NCBI GenBank assembly: GCA_045650705.1
Contig: JAZRRK010000029.1
Span: 1-32,055 of the forward strand
DNA: 32,055 nt
From: UMGS1781 sp045650705
GTDB taxonomy: Bacteria; Bacillota; Clostridia; TANB77; CAG-508
Reading direction: 5' to 3'
In this document: piece after piece, positions 13,028 to 21,613 of the stretch
Numbering within the stretch: position 1 is the first letter of the stretch
Layout: each line of letters opens with the position of its first letter
Program-made: the position numbers and the translations under genes
The notes under the pieces: generated by a model
Database searches by the model: none
Told to the model about the DNA's origin: nothing
The model's input: the letters and a program-made list of their open reading frames with translations, nothing else

Positions 13028-16000
13028 TAATTATTTTGGCTTCAAAACAAAGGGATACTGGAAAGATAACGCTAGTAGTTTGACAGAAGCTTTTAATCCA
13101 GATGAGAGTGCAGGAGAAGAATATGCATACACTATAGTAAATAATTCAAAGGTTTATGTTGAAGACCACAATAATTGGCTTGCTGATCCTTATAATTATG
13201 GTTGCCCAGTATGTAAAGAAAAAATATATTTAGGACTTACAACACGTGCTTCAAATGATGACGACATTTATCAAAATCTTATTTATATTAATCCTGATAA
13301 AGAAATAATAGAAGAAGAAGTAAGTATAGAATTTTTAGCAGTAAGACGCATTACATTAGAAGGTAAGGTTTGGCTAGACAAGCAATATGGAGATAAACCT
13401 GTTAATGAACCAAATAGTTTATATAACTATGAACCAAATGAAGAAGATGAACCATTTTCTGATATAGAAGTTATATTAAAAAAAGTTGGAGATGATACTC
13501 CAGTAAAAACTACAAAAACAGATGCAGATGGTAAATATATATTTGAGGATGTAATTGCAGATGGTAAAACTGAGTATTATATTGAATTTAGATATGATGG
13601 AATAAATTATGAAGCAGTGACAGCAAATCAAGGAAGTGAAGATATCGATTCAGATGCTAAAGAAGTAGATAGAGATACATTCAATAAAAAATTTACTACT
13701 ATAACTAAAGGAACTGCAACAGGAGGAGATAAATCTATAGATTTATCTTATGAACGTAATGGAACAGATGCAAAATTAAAGACAAGAGATAGCGAAGGAG
13801 TTCTAACAGATTTTGCTATGACTGCAAAAACAGTTGCTGAAGCATATAAGGAAGATACAAAAAATATAGACTTAGGTTTAGTAGAAAGAGTAGTAGACTT
13901 ATCAGCTACTACACAAATTGAATCAGCAATAGTTTTTATAAATAATAATAGTAAGGTTTATGAATATAATGTGGCAAGTGGAGATGATACAAATAAGACA
14001 ATAAAGTTAGAAGATGAAACAGCAACATATAATTTATATTTATATAAATCAGATTACAATTATAGAATAATGGATTACGCAGGGCTAAAAACATTAAGCG
14101 ACGCGAATGGGACTGATAGCAGTTTATTAAAAAATAGTATAGATGAAATTCTTGAAGAATATAAAAATAATCAAGGTGAATTAAATATAATACTAGAAGA
14201 CAAAGAGGCTTTAAATATATTATTAAAGTATCAAGTTTTAATAAATAATGAAAGTGCAACAACTGCAACAGTAAATAATATAGCATATTATTATGAAAAA
14301 GGGTTATTTAATGATGAAATTATTTTAATATATAAAGAAGATGAATATGGAAATAAGATTCCAATAGAGGACTGCACATTTGAAGAAGGAAAATTTACTG
14401 ATTCATCTGATAGAAAATATAATAGAATTAATATACCAGTAAAATCAGAATTAACAGAGTCTGATAATCAAGATGTAATATATATAGAATTTTTAATAAA
14501 TAAAGATGACTACGGTAATGCAAAGATGGGGGATGTGGAAAACTGGGTTGAAATAACTTCATATTCAGCTGATAAAGGATGCATAGATATAGATTCTGCA
14601 CCAGATAATATAGAAGAATATAGAGAGGAAGATGACTCTGACAATGCAGGTGTAGTATCTATTAAGAACCAAATATCAGAAAGAACAATTAGTGGTTATG
14701 TGTTTGAAGATGAAAAAGAAGGAACTACTAATTCTGCTGGAAATGGACTATATGAAGATGGAGAAAATAAAGTAAATGACGTTATAGTACAATTAATAGA
14801 AGTAAAAGATATAACAATAGGAGGTACTGCAAAACGACTAGAATATATTTGGCAAGAAACAAGAAGTGGATCAGGAAAAGTAAAATATATAACAACTAAT
14901 GGTACAAGCATTGAAGAATATTCAGTAGATGTACAAGAGGGAGGATATTTATTTAAAGGATTTATCCCAGGTAATTATATTGTAAGATTTATATATGGAG
15001 ATGGAACATATTTTGATTTTGATGTTTCAACAGATGAAGGAAAAGCAAATATAGTAAAATACAATGGCCAAGACTATAAATCAGCAATAGACCCTAACTA
15101 TCAAGATAAAGAATATGATGAAAATAAATATGATACAAATGCATCAATGGCAAGAGACAACGAGATGAGAAGAATAGAAGAAATGGCAAATGTGGCAGGA
15201 GTAACGAACCCTCAAGATTTAATATTTAATATTAATGATAGAAATATTAAGACTAAATTAGAAAAAACATGGATGTGTGCAGAAACATCAGATATAAAAA
15301 TACCTATTACACAGGACAATACTGGAGTTATTTCTGAAAATAAAGTATCAAAAAGTATTAACTTTGGATTAGTAAAAAGACCAGAAGTTTCTATTGAGTT
15401 AGAAAAACATATTACAAATTTAACAATAAATGGAGATGAGGGGAATTTAGTAGAAACAAGCATAACTGTTGATGATATAAAAAAAGCTTATGATTCTGAT
15501 TATAAGGTTAATAAAAATGGAGGGGAGCTTTCATCAATAACGGTAACAAACAAAGAACCTGAAAAAACTAATACTAATAAAAACACTATAGGAATCTGGA
15601 AAGTAGAAACAGAACTTGCAAATGTTCAAGGCAATTATATGTACATTACATATACTTATACAGTTAAGTTATCAGGAGATTTAAGTTACATAGGAGAAGG
15701 ATTACTAGATAAAAATCTAAAAGAAGATACTGATATAGACGATATTAAATCAGATATAAACTATTATAAAGGTAAATACATAGGACAAGTATATTATACA
15801 GGTGTTGTAGATAATACTATTGATAAATTAGATCGAGTAGAAGATATTAAAATAGAAGACTATTTAGTAGGTTTAGATTTGAATTCAGGAGACTTTGAGA
15901 CAAAAGGGAATGCAGAAAAAGGTATATTAATGGATACAGACCCAGTTAAATCTGATACAGAAAATGTACAAATAATTCAAAGTGTTTTAGATGTAGACAA

Positions 16001-16409
16001 TGATGGAAAAAGTGAAGTATATTCAGGAGCAAATTATCAAAAAGAATTAACAGTTACTAAAAAAATTGACATTTCAGGAGGGAAAGATTTAGAATATAGA
16101 AGTTATGTAGCACAATTAATAGGACTAGAAAATACTAATACTTTTACGACAAAAGCTGGTTTGACATTAAATAGTACTTTAGGAAATTTAGAATATGTTC
16201 AGTCATACTCACCTGTAACATATACAACAGATGTTGCCCCAGAAAGCGATGAGTTTATTGCTGAAACAGTTCTTATAACAGTAGATACTGGTGGAACTGT
16301 AGCAGATTCAAACAAAGAACAAAAATTGAATTTAGTAATAGCAGTAGTAGCTGGATTAGCAGTGGTAGCAACAGGTATAGTACTAATTAAAAAATTCGTA
16401 ATAAAATAA
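13014..16409 (+). CDS. Large surface protein with SdrD B-like repeats and C-terminal sorting signal
   Basis: 1131 aa, without a signal peptide of its own. Two SdrD B/CnaB-like beta domains are visible. The first is at about residues 112-205 (ITLEGKVWLDK, then TKTDADGKYIFEDV). The second is at about residues 555-665 (RTISGYVFEDEKEG, then GGYLFKGFIPGNYIVRF). A cysteine pair near residue 65 (YGCPVCKEK) is unusual for this class. The C-terminus has the layout of a cell-wall sorting signal: VDTGG, a polar linker, a hydrophobic stretch (LVIAVVAGLAVVATGIVLI), then KKFVIK. There is no LPXTG. A sortase lies upstream. The GTG at 13014 has no good ribosome site of its own, and residues before it would complete the previous gene, so a frameshift split is likely. 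Confidence 0.75.
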   Translation: MSGCDNYFGFKTKGYWKDNASSLTEAFNPDESAGEEYAYTIVNNSKVYVEDHNNWLADPYNYGCPVCKEKIYLGLTTRASNDDDIYQNLIYINPDKEIIEEEVSIEFLAVRRITLEGKVWLDKQYGDKPVNEPNSLYNYEPNEEDEPFSDIEVILKKVGDDTPVKTTKTDADGKYIFEDVIADGKTEYYIEFRYDGINYEAVTANQGSEDIDSDAKEVDRDTFNKKFTTITKGTATGGDKSIDLSYERNGTDAKLKTRDSEGVLTDFAMTAKTVAEAYKEDTKNIDLGLVERVVDLSATTQIESAIVFINNNSKVYEYNVASGDDTNKTIKLEDETATYNLYLYKSDYNYRIMDYAGLKTLSDANGTDSSLLKNSIDEILEEYKNNQGELNIILEDKEALNILLKYQVLINNESATTATVNNIAYYYEKGLFNDEIILIYKEDEYGNKIPIEDCTFEEGKFTDSSDRKYNRINIPVKSELTESDNQDVIYIEFLINKDDYGNAKMGDVENWVEITSYSADKGCIDIDSAPDNIEEYREEDDSDNAGVVSIKNQISERTISGYVFEDEKEGTTNSAGNGLYEDGENKVNDVIVQLIEVKDITIGGTAKRLEYIWQETRSGSGKVKYITTNGTSIEEYSVDVQEGGYLFKGFIPGNYIVRFIYGDGTYFDFDVSTDEGKANIVKYNGQDYKSAIDPNYQDKEYDENKYDTNASMARDNEMRRIEEMANVAGVTNPQDLIFNINDRNIKTKLEKTWMCAETSDIKIPITQDNTGVISENKVSKSINFGLVKRPEVSIELEKHITNLTINGDEGNLVETSITVDDIKKAYDSDYKVNKNGGELSSITVTNKEPEKTNTNKNTIGIWKVETELANVQGNYMYITYTYTVKLSGDLSYIGEGLLDKNLKEDTDIDDIKSDINYYKGKYIGQVYYTGVVDNTIDKLDRVEDIKIEDYLVGLDLNSGDFETKGNAEKGILMDTDPVKSDTENVQIIQSVLDVDNDGKSEVYSGANYQKELTVTKKIDISGGKDLEYRSYVAQLIGLENTNTFTTKAGLTLNSTLGNLEYVQSYSPVTYTTDVAPESDEFIAETVLITVDTGGTVADSNKEQKLNLVIAVVAGLAVVATGIVLIKKFVIK

Positions 16410-16416
16410 TAACAAA

Positions 16417-16453
16417 AAAATAGAGATTGTATAAAATTTACAATCTCTATTTT
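16417..16453. terminator. Bidirectional terminator after the surface protein
   Basis: AAAATAGAGATTGTA (16417-16431) pairs perfectly with TACAATCTCTATTTT (16439-16453) around a seven-base loop, between convergent genes. Confidence 0.9.
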
Positions 16454-16458
16454 AATAG

Positions 16459-17505
16459 TTATATTGCCATTATTCTATTAATTTCTTGTGTATTTGTATC
16501 TAAAATATTTAGAAAATTCTTACAAATTTCTGGATCAAATTGAACTCCCATATTTTTAGTTAATTCATTTTTTACAACATCCAAAGGCAAAGCATCTCTA
16601 TAAGAACGTTTTGAGGTCATTGCATCAAAAGCATCTGCAATTGCAGTAATTCTGGCCAAATATGGAATTTCCTCTCCCTTAAGTTTAGAAGGATATCCAT
16701 TTCCATCAAAACTTTCATGATGATGTTTTACAATTGGAATCATCTCATTAAAAATAGTTGCATTAGACAATATATGTGCACCTATTGCAGGATGATTCTT
16801 TATTTCTGAATATTCTTTATCGTCTAGGCGAGATTCCTTTAACAAAATACTGTCTGGAATTCCAATCTTACCAATATCATGAAATAAACCGCCAATTTTT
16901 AAAATTTTTAAATCTGACTCAGATAAGCCCAAGGATTTACCAATTAATTCAGAATATTCTGAAACTCTATCAGAATGACCTCTAGTATAAGTATCTTTTG
17001 CTTCAACTGTAAATCTTAAAACTTCAATTGTTTCCATATATGCAGATTCTAATTTATCATAAGTAGATTTAAGCTCAGTATTCATATTTTTTATTAACTG
17101 CATTTGAGAAACCGCTTTTATACCAGATTCTATTAATAATAATAATTGATCAAACTTATCGCTTTTCTCACAATAACCTTGAATTTCTAATCTACGAATT
17201 GTTTCTAAAGGTGGAGCTAAATCTTTATGTCCTGTAAGTAGTAATATATATAAATCTTTATTAAATTTTCTTATTTCTTCAACGACTTGGTCTCCATGAA
17301 TAGGAGTCATTAAAAAGTCTAGTAACATTAAATCAAAATGTTCATTTTTTACTCGTTCAATTGCCTCTACTGGATTAGTTACACCTACAAAAGTATACCC
17401 TACTCTTGATAAAAAAACATTAAGTGAATCTAATATTCCAACTTCATCGTCAACAGCAATAATCTTATATTGAGAGTTAATATTTACATGTGAGTTCTTA
17501 CGCAT
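16459..17505 (-). CDS. Response regulator with HD-GYP phosphodiesterase domain
   Basis: 348 aa. The N-terminal receiver domain has the acidic pair DDE (19-21) and the phospho-acceptor D63 in LMLLDFLMTP. A coiled linker spans about residues 138-165. The C-terminal HD-GYP domain has H209/D210 in HDIGKIGIP, the triple HHHESFDGNGYP (G270, Y271, P272), and AIADAFDAMTSKRSYRDA. HD-GYP domains hydrolyse cyclic di-GMP, and all expected metal and signature residues are present, so an active c-di-GMP phosphodiesterase controlled by phosphorylation is likely. No histidine kinase lies nearby, so it is an orphan regulator. AAGGAGG precedes the ATG. Confidence 0.93.
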   Translation of the reverse strand: MRKNSHVNINSQYKIIAVDDEVGILDSLNVFLSRVGYTFVGVTNPVEAIERVKNEHFDLMLLDFLMTPIHGDQVVEEIRKFNKDLYILLLTGHKDLAPPLETIRRLEIQGYCEKSDKFDQLLLLIESGIKAVSQMQLIKNMNTELKSTYDKLESAYMETIEVLRFTVEAKDTYTRGHSDRVSEYSELIGKSLGLSESDLKILKIGGLFHDIGKIGIPDSILLKESRLDDKEYSEIKNHPAIGAHILSNATIFNEMIPIVKHHHESFDGNGYPSKLKGEEIPYLARITAIADAFDAMTSKRSYRDALPLDVVKNELTKNMGVQFDPEICKNFLNILDTNTQEINRIMAI

Positions 17506-17531
17506 AGTATACCTCCTTAATATATATAAAC

Positions 17532-17559
17532 ATTATATAATAAAATGAAAAAAAAACAA
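17532..17559 (-). promoter_or_regulatory. Promoter candidate for the HD-GYP regulator
   Basis: On the minus strand TTGTTT (17554-17559) and TATAAT (17532-17537) are separated by 16 bases, about 27 bases upstream of the start codon at 17505. Confidence 0.45.
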
Positions 17560-17656
17560 GAAAAATGCCAAAAAAAGTTAAAAAAATATGGAATTTATAT
17601 GGTAAATATGTTATAATTTTTAAGGTAAACATAAATTTCTGCGAAGGAGAAATTCG

Positions 17657-18556
17657 ATGATTTTTAAGGACTATTATAAAATTTTAAATTTAGATACAAA
17701 TAAAGTAACAGAACAAGAAATAAAGATAGCTTTTAGAGAACAAGCTAAGAAATATCATCCGGATATAAATAATCAAAATAGAAATGCTGAAGAAAGATTT
17801 AAAGATATTAACGAAGCTTATAGAGTATTATCAAATAGCACTACAAAAAGAAAATATGATAGAATGTGGAATGCAAAAGTTGGTAGAAAAAAACAAAAAG
17901 CTAAATTTGAAGAGAGTAGAAGACCTAAAGGTTCTGCATTTAGCGAATTTTTTACAATGTTCTTTGGAGAAACTCAAAAAGAAGAAGCAGAATATGTAAG
18001 TAATAAAAAGATTCCTATTAAGGGAGAAAATATAGAGACGGAAATTAATGTAAAATTAGAAGATGCATATTATGGTTTAGAAAAGAAAATATCATTAAGA
18101 ACAGTTAAAGGACAAATGAGAACCTTTTCAGTAAAAGTACCATCAGGGATAAGGAATGGAGAAAAAATACGTTTAATAGGACAAGGAAAACCAGGAACAA
18201 ATGGTGGAAAGAATGGAGATTTATTCATAAAAATCAACATTGAAGATAATAAAAAATTTAAACTTAAAGGATATGACTTATTTACAAATATTTATATAAC
18301 ACCTTGGGAGGCAGCATTAGGAAAAAATATAAATATGGCTTCAATAGAAGAAAATTTTACAATAAATATTCCAGCAGGAATACAAAGTGGAGAACAAATA
18401 GTAATTTCAGATAAAGGATATAAAGATGGACAAGGTGGAAGAGGAAAATTAATAGCAGAAATAAAGACAGTTGTTCCAAAGGAATTAACAGAACAAGAAA
18501 AAGATTTATTCAAACAATTACAAGAGGTATCAACATTTAATCCAAGAAGTGAATAA
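17657..18556 (+). CDS. DnaJ/CbpA-like co-chaperone
   Basis: 299-aa type II J-protein. The J domain is at residues 4-70 with the essential H34-P35-D36 in KKYHPDINN. A short linker contains a Phe/Gly-type FSEFFTMFFGE segment, followed by the two C-terminal substrate-binding beta domains (VKVPSGIRNGEKIRLIGQGK; GDLFIKINIEDNKKF; NIPAGIQSGEQIVI). There is no zinc-finger (CXXCXGXG) region, so it is CbpA-like rather than DnaJ proper. It would stimulate a DnaK partner. No dnaK or grpE lies nearby. The start has GAAGGAGAAA upstream, and a TATAAT at 17612-17617 may be its -10 element. Confidence 0.9.
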   Translation: MIFKDYYKILNLDTNKVTEQEIKIAFREQAKKYHPDINNQNRNAEERFKDINEAYRVLSNSTTKRKYDRMWNAKVGRKKQKAKFEESRRPKGSAFSEFFTMFFGETQKEEAEYVSNKKIPIKGENIETEINVKLEDAYYGLEKKISLRTVKGQMRTFSVKVPSGIRNGEKIRLIGQGKPGTNGGKNGDLFIKINIEDNKKFKLKGYDLFTNIYITPWEAALGKNINMASIEENFTINIPAGIQSGEQIVISDKGYKDGQGGRGKLIAEIKTVVPKELTEQEKDLFKQLQEVSTFNPRSE

Positions 18557-18563
18557 AAAAATG

Positions 18564-18597
18564 CAACCAATACTTTATATGTATTGGTTGTTTTTTT
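18564..18597. terminator. Bidirectional terminator after the J-protein gene
   Basis: CAACCAATAC (18564-18573) pairs perfectly with GTATTGGTTG (18581-18590), followed by seven T and preceded by an A run. It serves convergent genes. Confidence 0.9.
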
Positions 18598-18875
18598 CAT
18601 CTAATATTATGAGTTTCGCATATGGATAATAAATATTTTAATTGCTCTAATTGGTCTGGATGAGATAAAGCAATTTCTAATTGTTTTGCGATTATACTAT
18701 CTTTTATATAGAAATCAGATGCAGTAATTAAATTAGATACAGTAGTATATTCAAAAGTATCATCAACTTCTTCAATTTTAGAAACAACAAAATCAGTAAT
18801 TTTATTTTTTAATAGCAAAATACATTCTGAATATCTTTTTTCATGCAAATATTGTTTAAAAAGATTATCTTCCAT
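18597..18875 (-). CDS. Unrecognised 92-aa helical protein
   Basis: I do not recognise this gene. It has no membrane segment and appears all-helical (MEDNLFKQYLHEKRYSECIL, then LLKNKITDFVVSKIEEV). The first helix pair vaguely resembles small HEPN-type helical bundles, but no catalytic motif is visible. The ATG at 18875 lies nine bases after AAGAGGTG; an ATG three codons earlier is too close to that site. It overlaps the end of the 600-aa gene upstream by 11 bases, so translation of the two is coupled and the products likely work together. Confidence 0.7.
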   Translation of the reverse strand: MEDNLFKQYLHEKRYSECILLLKNKITDFVVSKIEEVDDTFEYTTVSNLITASDFYIKDSIIAKQLEIALSHPDQLEQLKYLLSICETHNIR

Positions 18876-20667
18876 CGCTTGCATTCACCTCTTGGAATTT
18901 ATCATTAATTTTATAATATCTTTTTCCTGTTTTTAAATCTGTATAACAAATAGGAATTCTACTTATTGAAATTTGTTTTTTAGATTTTACTATAGTTTGT
19001 GTAAGATGTTTTGGGAATTTACCATTCATTAAAAAGTATATATGTTCCCACAAATTGGTGTTTTTCTCGCCACCATTAGCAGAATCCATAATAATTTTTT
19101 TATGCTTTTTTGGTATTGGCATTATCATATTTGAAGGTATTAATTCATCTTTTCCATCAATATTTACAACAAAGTCATTAGCACCTTGATATTCTGGAAT
19201 CAAATAATTTCCATTACTTAATTTAGTTAATTCCAGAAGAGAATCTGTATTAACATGTAATCTAAAAGGAGAGTTAAAACCTTCTAAGTCGAAACCTATT
19301 AAAAGTCTTGGCCTTTTAGAATCAATAGAATCGAAATAATCTCCATCAACTAATTCCTCACGAATCAATCCCCAATTTTTTAAAGCATGTGGATGATCTA
19401 ACAAGTATTTTATTAAAGGTTCTACTGTAGTATTTTTCTTATGGTACGAAAACATTTCAAGGTTAGAAAGAGGGCTAGCAAAAATAACATCATCTAAAAA
19501 ACTATTATCTCCATTTAAGTATTCAGAAAAGAAATTTTTATAATCTTTTCCTATAAAGTTATGTAATTGTTGATAATATGGTGTGATATCTTTAGAAAAA
19601 GAATCAGAAAAGTTAACTCCTTGCTTTATTTCTTTAGATGTTATGTCTGTTTGAAGTTTAAAAAAGCTATCACGTAATAAATATGACATAAATGAAGATT
19701 TTTTTAAAATTGCAGTTAACTCATCATCAGATATATTGAAATTAGATTTTTTATCTAATATATCTTGCCATAAATCTAATGAGCAAATTGCAGATGAAGC
19801 GCGGTTAAATCTAGAACACTCTTTAGAAAATCTATTGTACCAAAAAGCATTTAGAAAAGCTAAATCATTAATATCTAAGGTTTGTAGATATTCTTCAGAG
19901 AAAAATTCTTTAAAACCAATATTATCTTTAGAAAATGAACCGGTTGCTTTTTCATATTTCAATTCTCCAAATCCAAATTTTTCACTATTAGATTTATATG
20001 ATTTCATATATAAATCATCAAGTCCAAATGTGCTAAAAAAATCATACAAAGATGTAAGAGAAGAAATAAACTGTTCTTTAGTATAGGTTTCATTTTTAGG
20101 CAATTGTTGTTTTAGCATAATTAAGATTTGATTTTCTATTTTATCTTCTTTTAATATTTTCAAAGTTAATTTTAAAAAGTTTGTTATTTCTTCTTGTTTA
20201 TCTGGATTATTGAATATAATATTTCTAATATTAGTAGTTGCAGTTATTTTATTGTCTTCAGCAAATTTTTTTATTTTATTAACTTCATCAAGAGCATTAA
20301 CTATAGCTAATTTTTTTGAACGAGTGAGATCAGAAGTATATACAGTATGAGTATTAGGAGTATCTTTTACATTATTATATTCCCTAGCTATAAAACTAGG
20401 ATCTTTTATTAAGGATTCCATTGCTTGGTGTTCATATAATGTGGAGTCAATATACTTTGATTTAGAGTAAGTCTCGAATATTGAATTAGCAAAAGCAAAG
20501 ATTCCTTCTGGTAATTCTTCTGCATTATTGATTTCATAATGTTTTGCAACAGAATAAATAATAGGAATAAAGTCATAAATATCTTCTTTTAGCTGTTTTA
20601 ATTCTTTTTTTGAAGGTGTATACTTTTTAAAATCATTAAATTTTTGAACATGAGATTTATCAATCAT
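18865..20667 (-). CDS. Unrecognised 600-aa cytosolic protein
   Basis: I do not recognise this gene. It is large and predominantly helical over the first 420 residues, without a signal peptide or membrane segment. The C-terminal 170 residues look beta-rich and more conserved in character: PRLLIGFDLEGFNSPFRLHV (about 465-485), then NGNYLIPEYQGANDF, and finally PICYTDLKTGKRYYKINDKF, which resembles a small SH3-like barrel. AAGGAAGG precedes the ATG by seven bases. A sigma-A-like promoter lies just upstream. The 92-aa gene overlaps its end. There are no visible nuclease, ATPase or protease motifs, and function cannot be inferred from the sigG neighbour. Confidence 0.8.
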   Translation of the reverse strand: MIDKSHVQKFNDFKKYTPSKKELKQLKEDIYDFIPIIYSVAKHYEINNAEELPEGIFAFANSIFETYSKSKYIDSTLYEHQAMESLIKDPSFIAREYNNVKDTPNTHTVYTSDLTRSKKLAIVNALDEVNKIKKFAEDNKITATTNIRNIIFNNPDKQEEITNFLKLTLKILKEDKIENQILIMLKQQLPKNETYTKEQFISSLTSLYDFFSTFGLDDLYMKSYKSNSEKFGFGELKYEKATGSFSKDNIGFKEFFSEEYLQTLDINDLAFLNAFWYNRFSKECSRFNRASSAICSLDLWQDILDKKSNFNISDDELTAILKKSSFMSYLLRDSFFKLQTDITSKEIKQGVNFSDSFSKDITPYYQQLHNFIGKDYKNFFSEYLNGDNSFLDDVIFASPLSNLEMFSYHKKNTTVEPLIKYLLDHPHALKNWGLIREELVDGDYFDSIDSKRPRLLIGFDLEGFNSPFRLHVNTDSLLELTKLSNGNYLIPEYQGANDFVVNIDGKDELIPSNMIMPIPKKHKKIIMDSANGGEKNTNLWEHIYFLMNGKFPKHLTQTIVKSKKQISISRIPICYTDLKTGKRYYKINDKFQEVNASDGR

Positions 20668-20692
20668 TTTAAAGCCTTCCTTTCATAAATAT

Positions 20693-20721
20693 ATTATACT
20701 ATTTATAATAAATAAAAGCAA
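20693..20721 (-). promoter_or_regulatory. Promoter candidate for the 600-aa/92-aa unit
   Basis: On the minus strand TTGCTT (20716-20721) and TATAAT (20693-20698) are separated by 17 bases. The -35 hexamer abuts the hairpin that ends sigG, so the unit probably has its own transcript. Confidence 0.55.
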
Positions 20722-20749
20722 ATAACAGGTTAAAATATTAACCTGTTAT
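20722..20749 (-). terminator. Terminator hairpin after sigG
   Basis: ATAACAGGTTAA (20722-20733) pairs perfectly with TTAACCTGTTAT (20738-20749) around a four-base loop, two bases past the sigG stop. On the minus strand the following T-rich tract is interrupted (TTTGCTTTTATTT), so termination may be partial. Confidence 0.7.
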
Positions 20750-20751
20750 AA

Positions 20752-21525
20752 CTATTGATATAATCTTTTAATTCTATCTATTGCACTTTTTTCTAGTCTT
20801 GAAACTTGAGCTTGAGAAATACCAATTTCTTTAGCTACTTCCATTTGAGTTCTACCATCAAAAAAACGTTTTGAGATAATAGACTTTTCGCGAGGATTAA
20901 GCTTTTTCATAGCTTCTGCAATTGTTATATTTTCTGCCCAAAATTCATCTGAATTTTTTGTGTCTTTAACTTGGTCCATTACATAAATACTTTCAGAACC
21001 TTCATTATATACAGGTTCTTGCAAAGAAATTGGATCTTGAATAGAATCTAAACTAATAACAACTTCTTCTTTATTTACACCAATTTCTTTAGCTATTTCT
21101 TCAATATTAGGCTCTTTTTGATTTTCTCTTAATAATTTTTCTTTGGCTTGAAGCGCTTTATATGCTAAATCTCTCATAGATCTACTGACTCTTATTGGAT
21201 TATTATCTCTTAAATGTCTTCTAATTTCGCCAATAATCATAGGAACGGCATAAGTTGAAAACTGCACATTTAAAGACATATCAAAATTATCAATTGCTTT
21301 AATTAGTCCTACACAACCAACTTGAAATAAATCATCAACATTTTCTCCACGACCATTAAAACGTTGGATAATACTTAGAACCAATCTTAAATTACCATTT
21401 ATAAATTCTTCTCTTGCATTATTATCTCCATCTTTTATTTTAACTAGTAGTTCGTTTTTTTCTTTATTTGTTAGAATAGGTAATTTTGCGGTATTAATGC
21501 CACATATTTCTACCTTACTTATCAA
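20752..21525 (-). CDS. sigG: Forespore-specific sporulation sigma factor SigG
   Basis: 257-aa late-forespore sigma factor. The N-terminus KVEICGINTAKLPIL is the sigma-G signature, which binds the anti-sigma partners. Region 2 is strongly conserved (NGNLRLVLSIIQRFNGRGEN, VDDLFQVGCVGLIKAIDNFD, FSTYAVPMIIGEIRRHLRDN). Region 3 includes RVSRSMRDLAYKALQAKEKL, and region 4 ends with the helix-turn-helix EVAKEIGISQAQVSRLEKSA. Translation starts at a TTG (21525) with AAGGAGG upstream. The usual neighbours spoIIGA and sigE are absent; here sigG stands between a hypothetical unit and comEA. A sigma-F-like promoter candidate lies upstream, matching known control in Bacillus. Confidence 0.96.
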   Translation of the reverse strand: MISKVEICGINTAKLPILTNKEKNELLVKIKDGDNNAREEFINGNLRLVLSIIQRFNGRGENVDDLFQVGCVGLIKAIDNFDMSLNVQFSTYAVPMIIGEIRRHLRDNNPIRVSRSMRDLAYKALQAKEKLLRENQKEPNIEEIAKEIGVNKEEVVISLDSIQDPISLQEPVYNEGSESIYVMDQVKDTKNSDEFWAENITIAEAMKKLNPREKSIISKRFFDGRTQMEVAKEIGISQAQVSRLEKSAIDRIKRLYQ

Positions 21526-21557
21526 AGAAAAAACCTCCTTAGAAATAATATATAATC

Positions 21558-21585
21558 ATTATTTCCAAAATGAGGTTAATTATAC
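21558..21585 (-). promoter_or_regulatory. Candidate sigma-F promoter of sigG
   Basis: On the minus strand GTATA (21581-21585) and GGAAATAAT (21558-21566) are separated by 14 bases. The -10 element fits the sigma-F form GGNNANANT exactly; the spacer is about one base short of typical. Sigma-F-driven sigG transcription is established in Bacillus; its use here is inferred. Confidence 0.45.
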
Positions 21586-21613
21586 TTAAGTTAGCAAATT
21601 ACAAATATAATTA

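Noticed and set aside
18597..18875. HEPN toxin interpretation of the 92-aa protein
   Set aside because: The helical pattern is similar in outline, but the HEPN RNase motif (R-x(4-6)-H) is not present and no nucleotidyltransferase partner motif is seen in the 600-aa protein.
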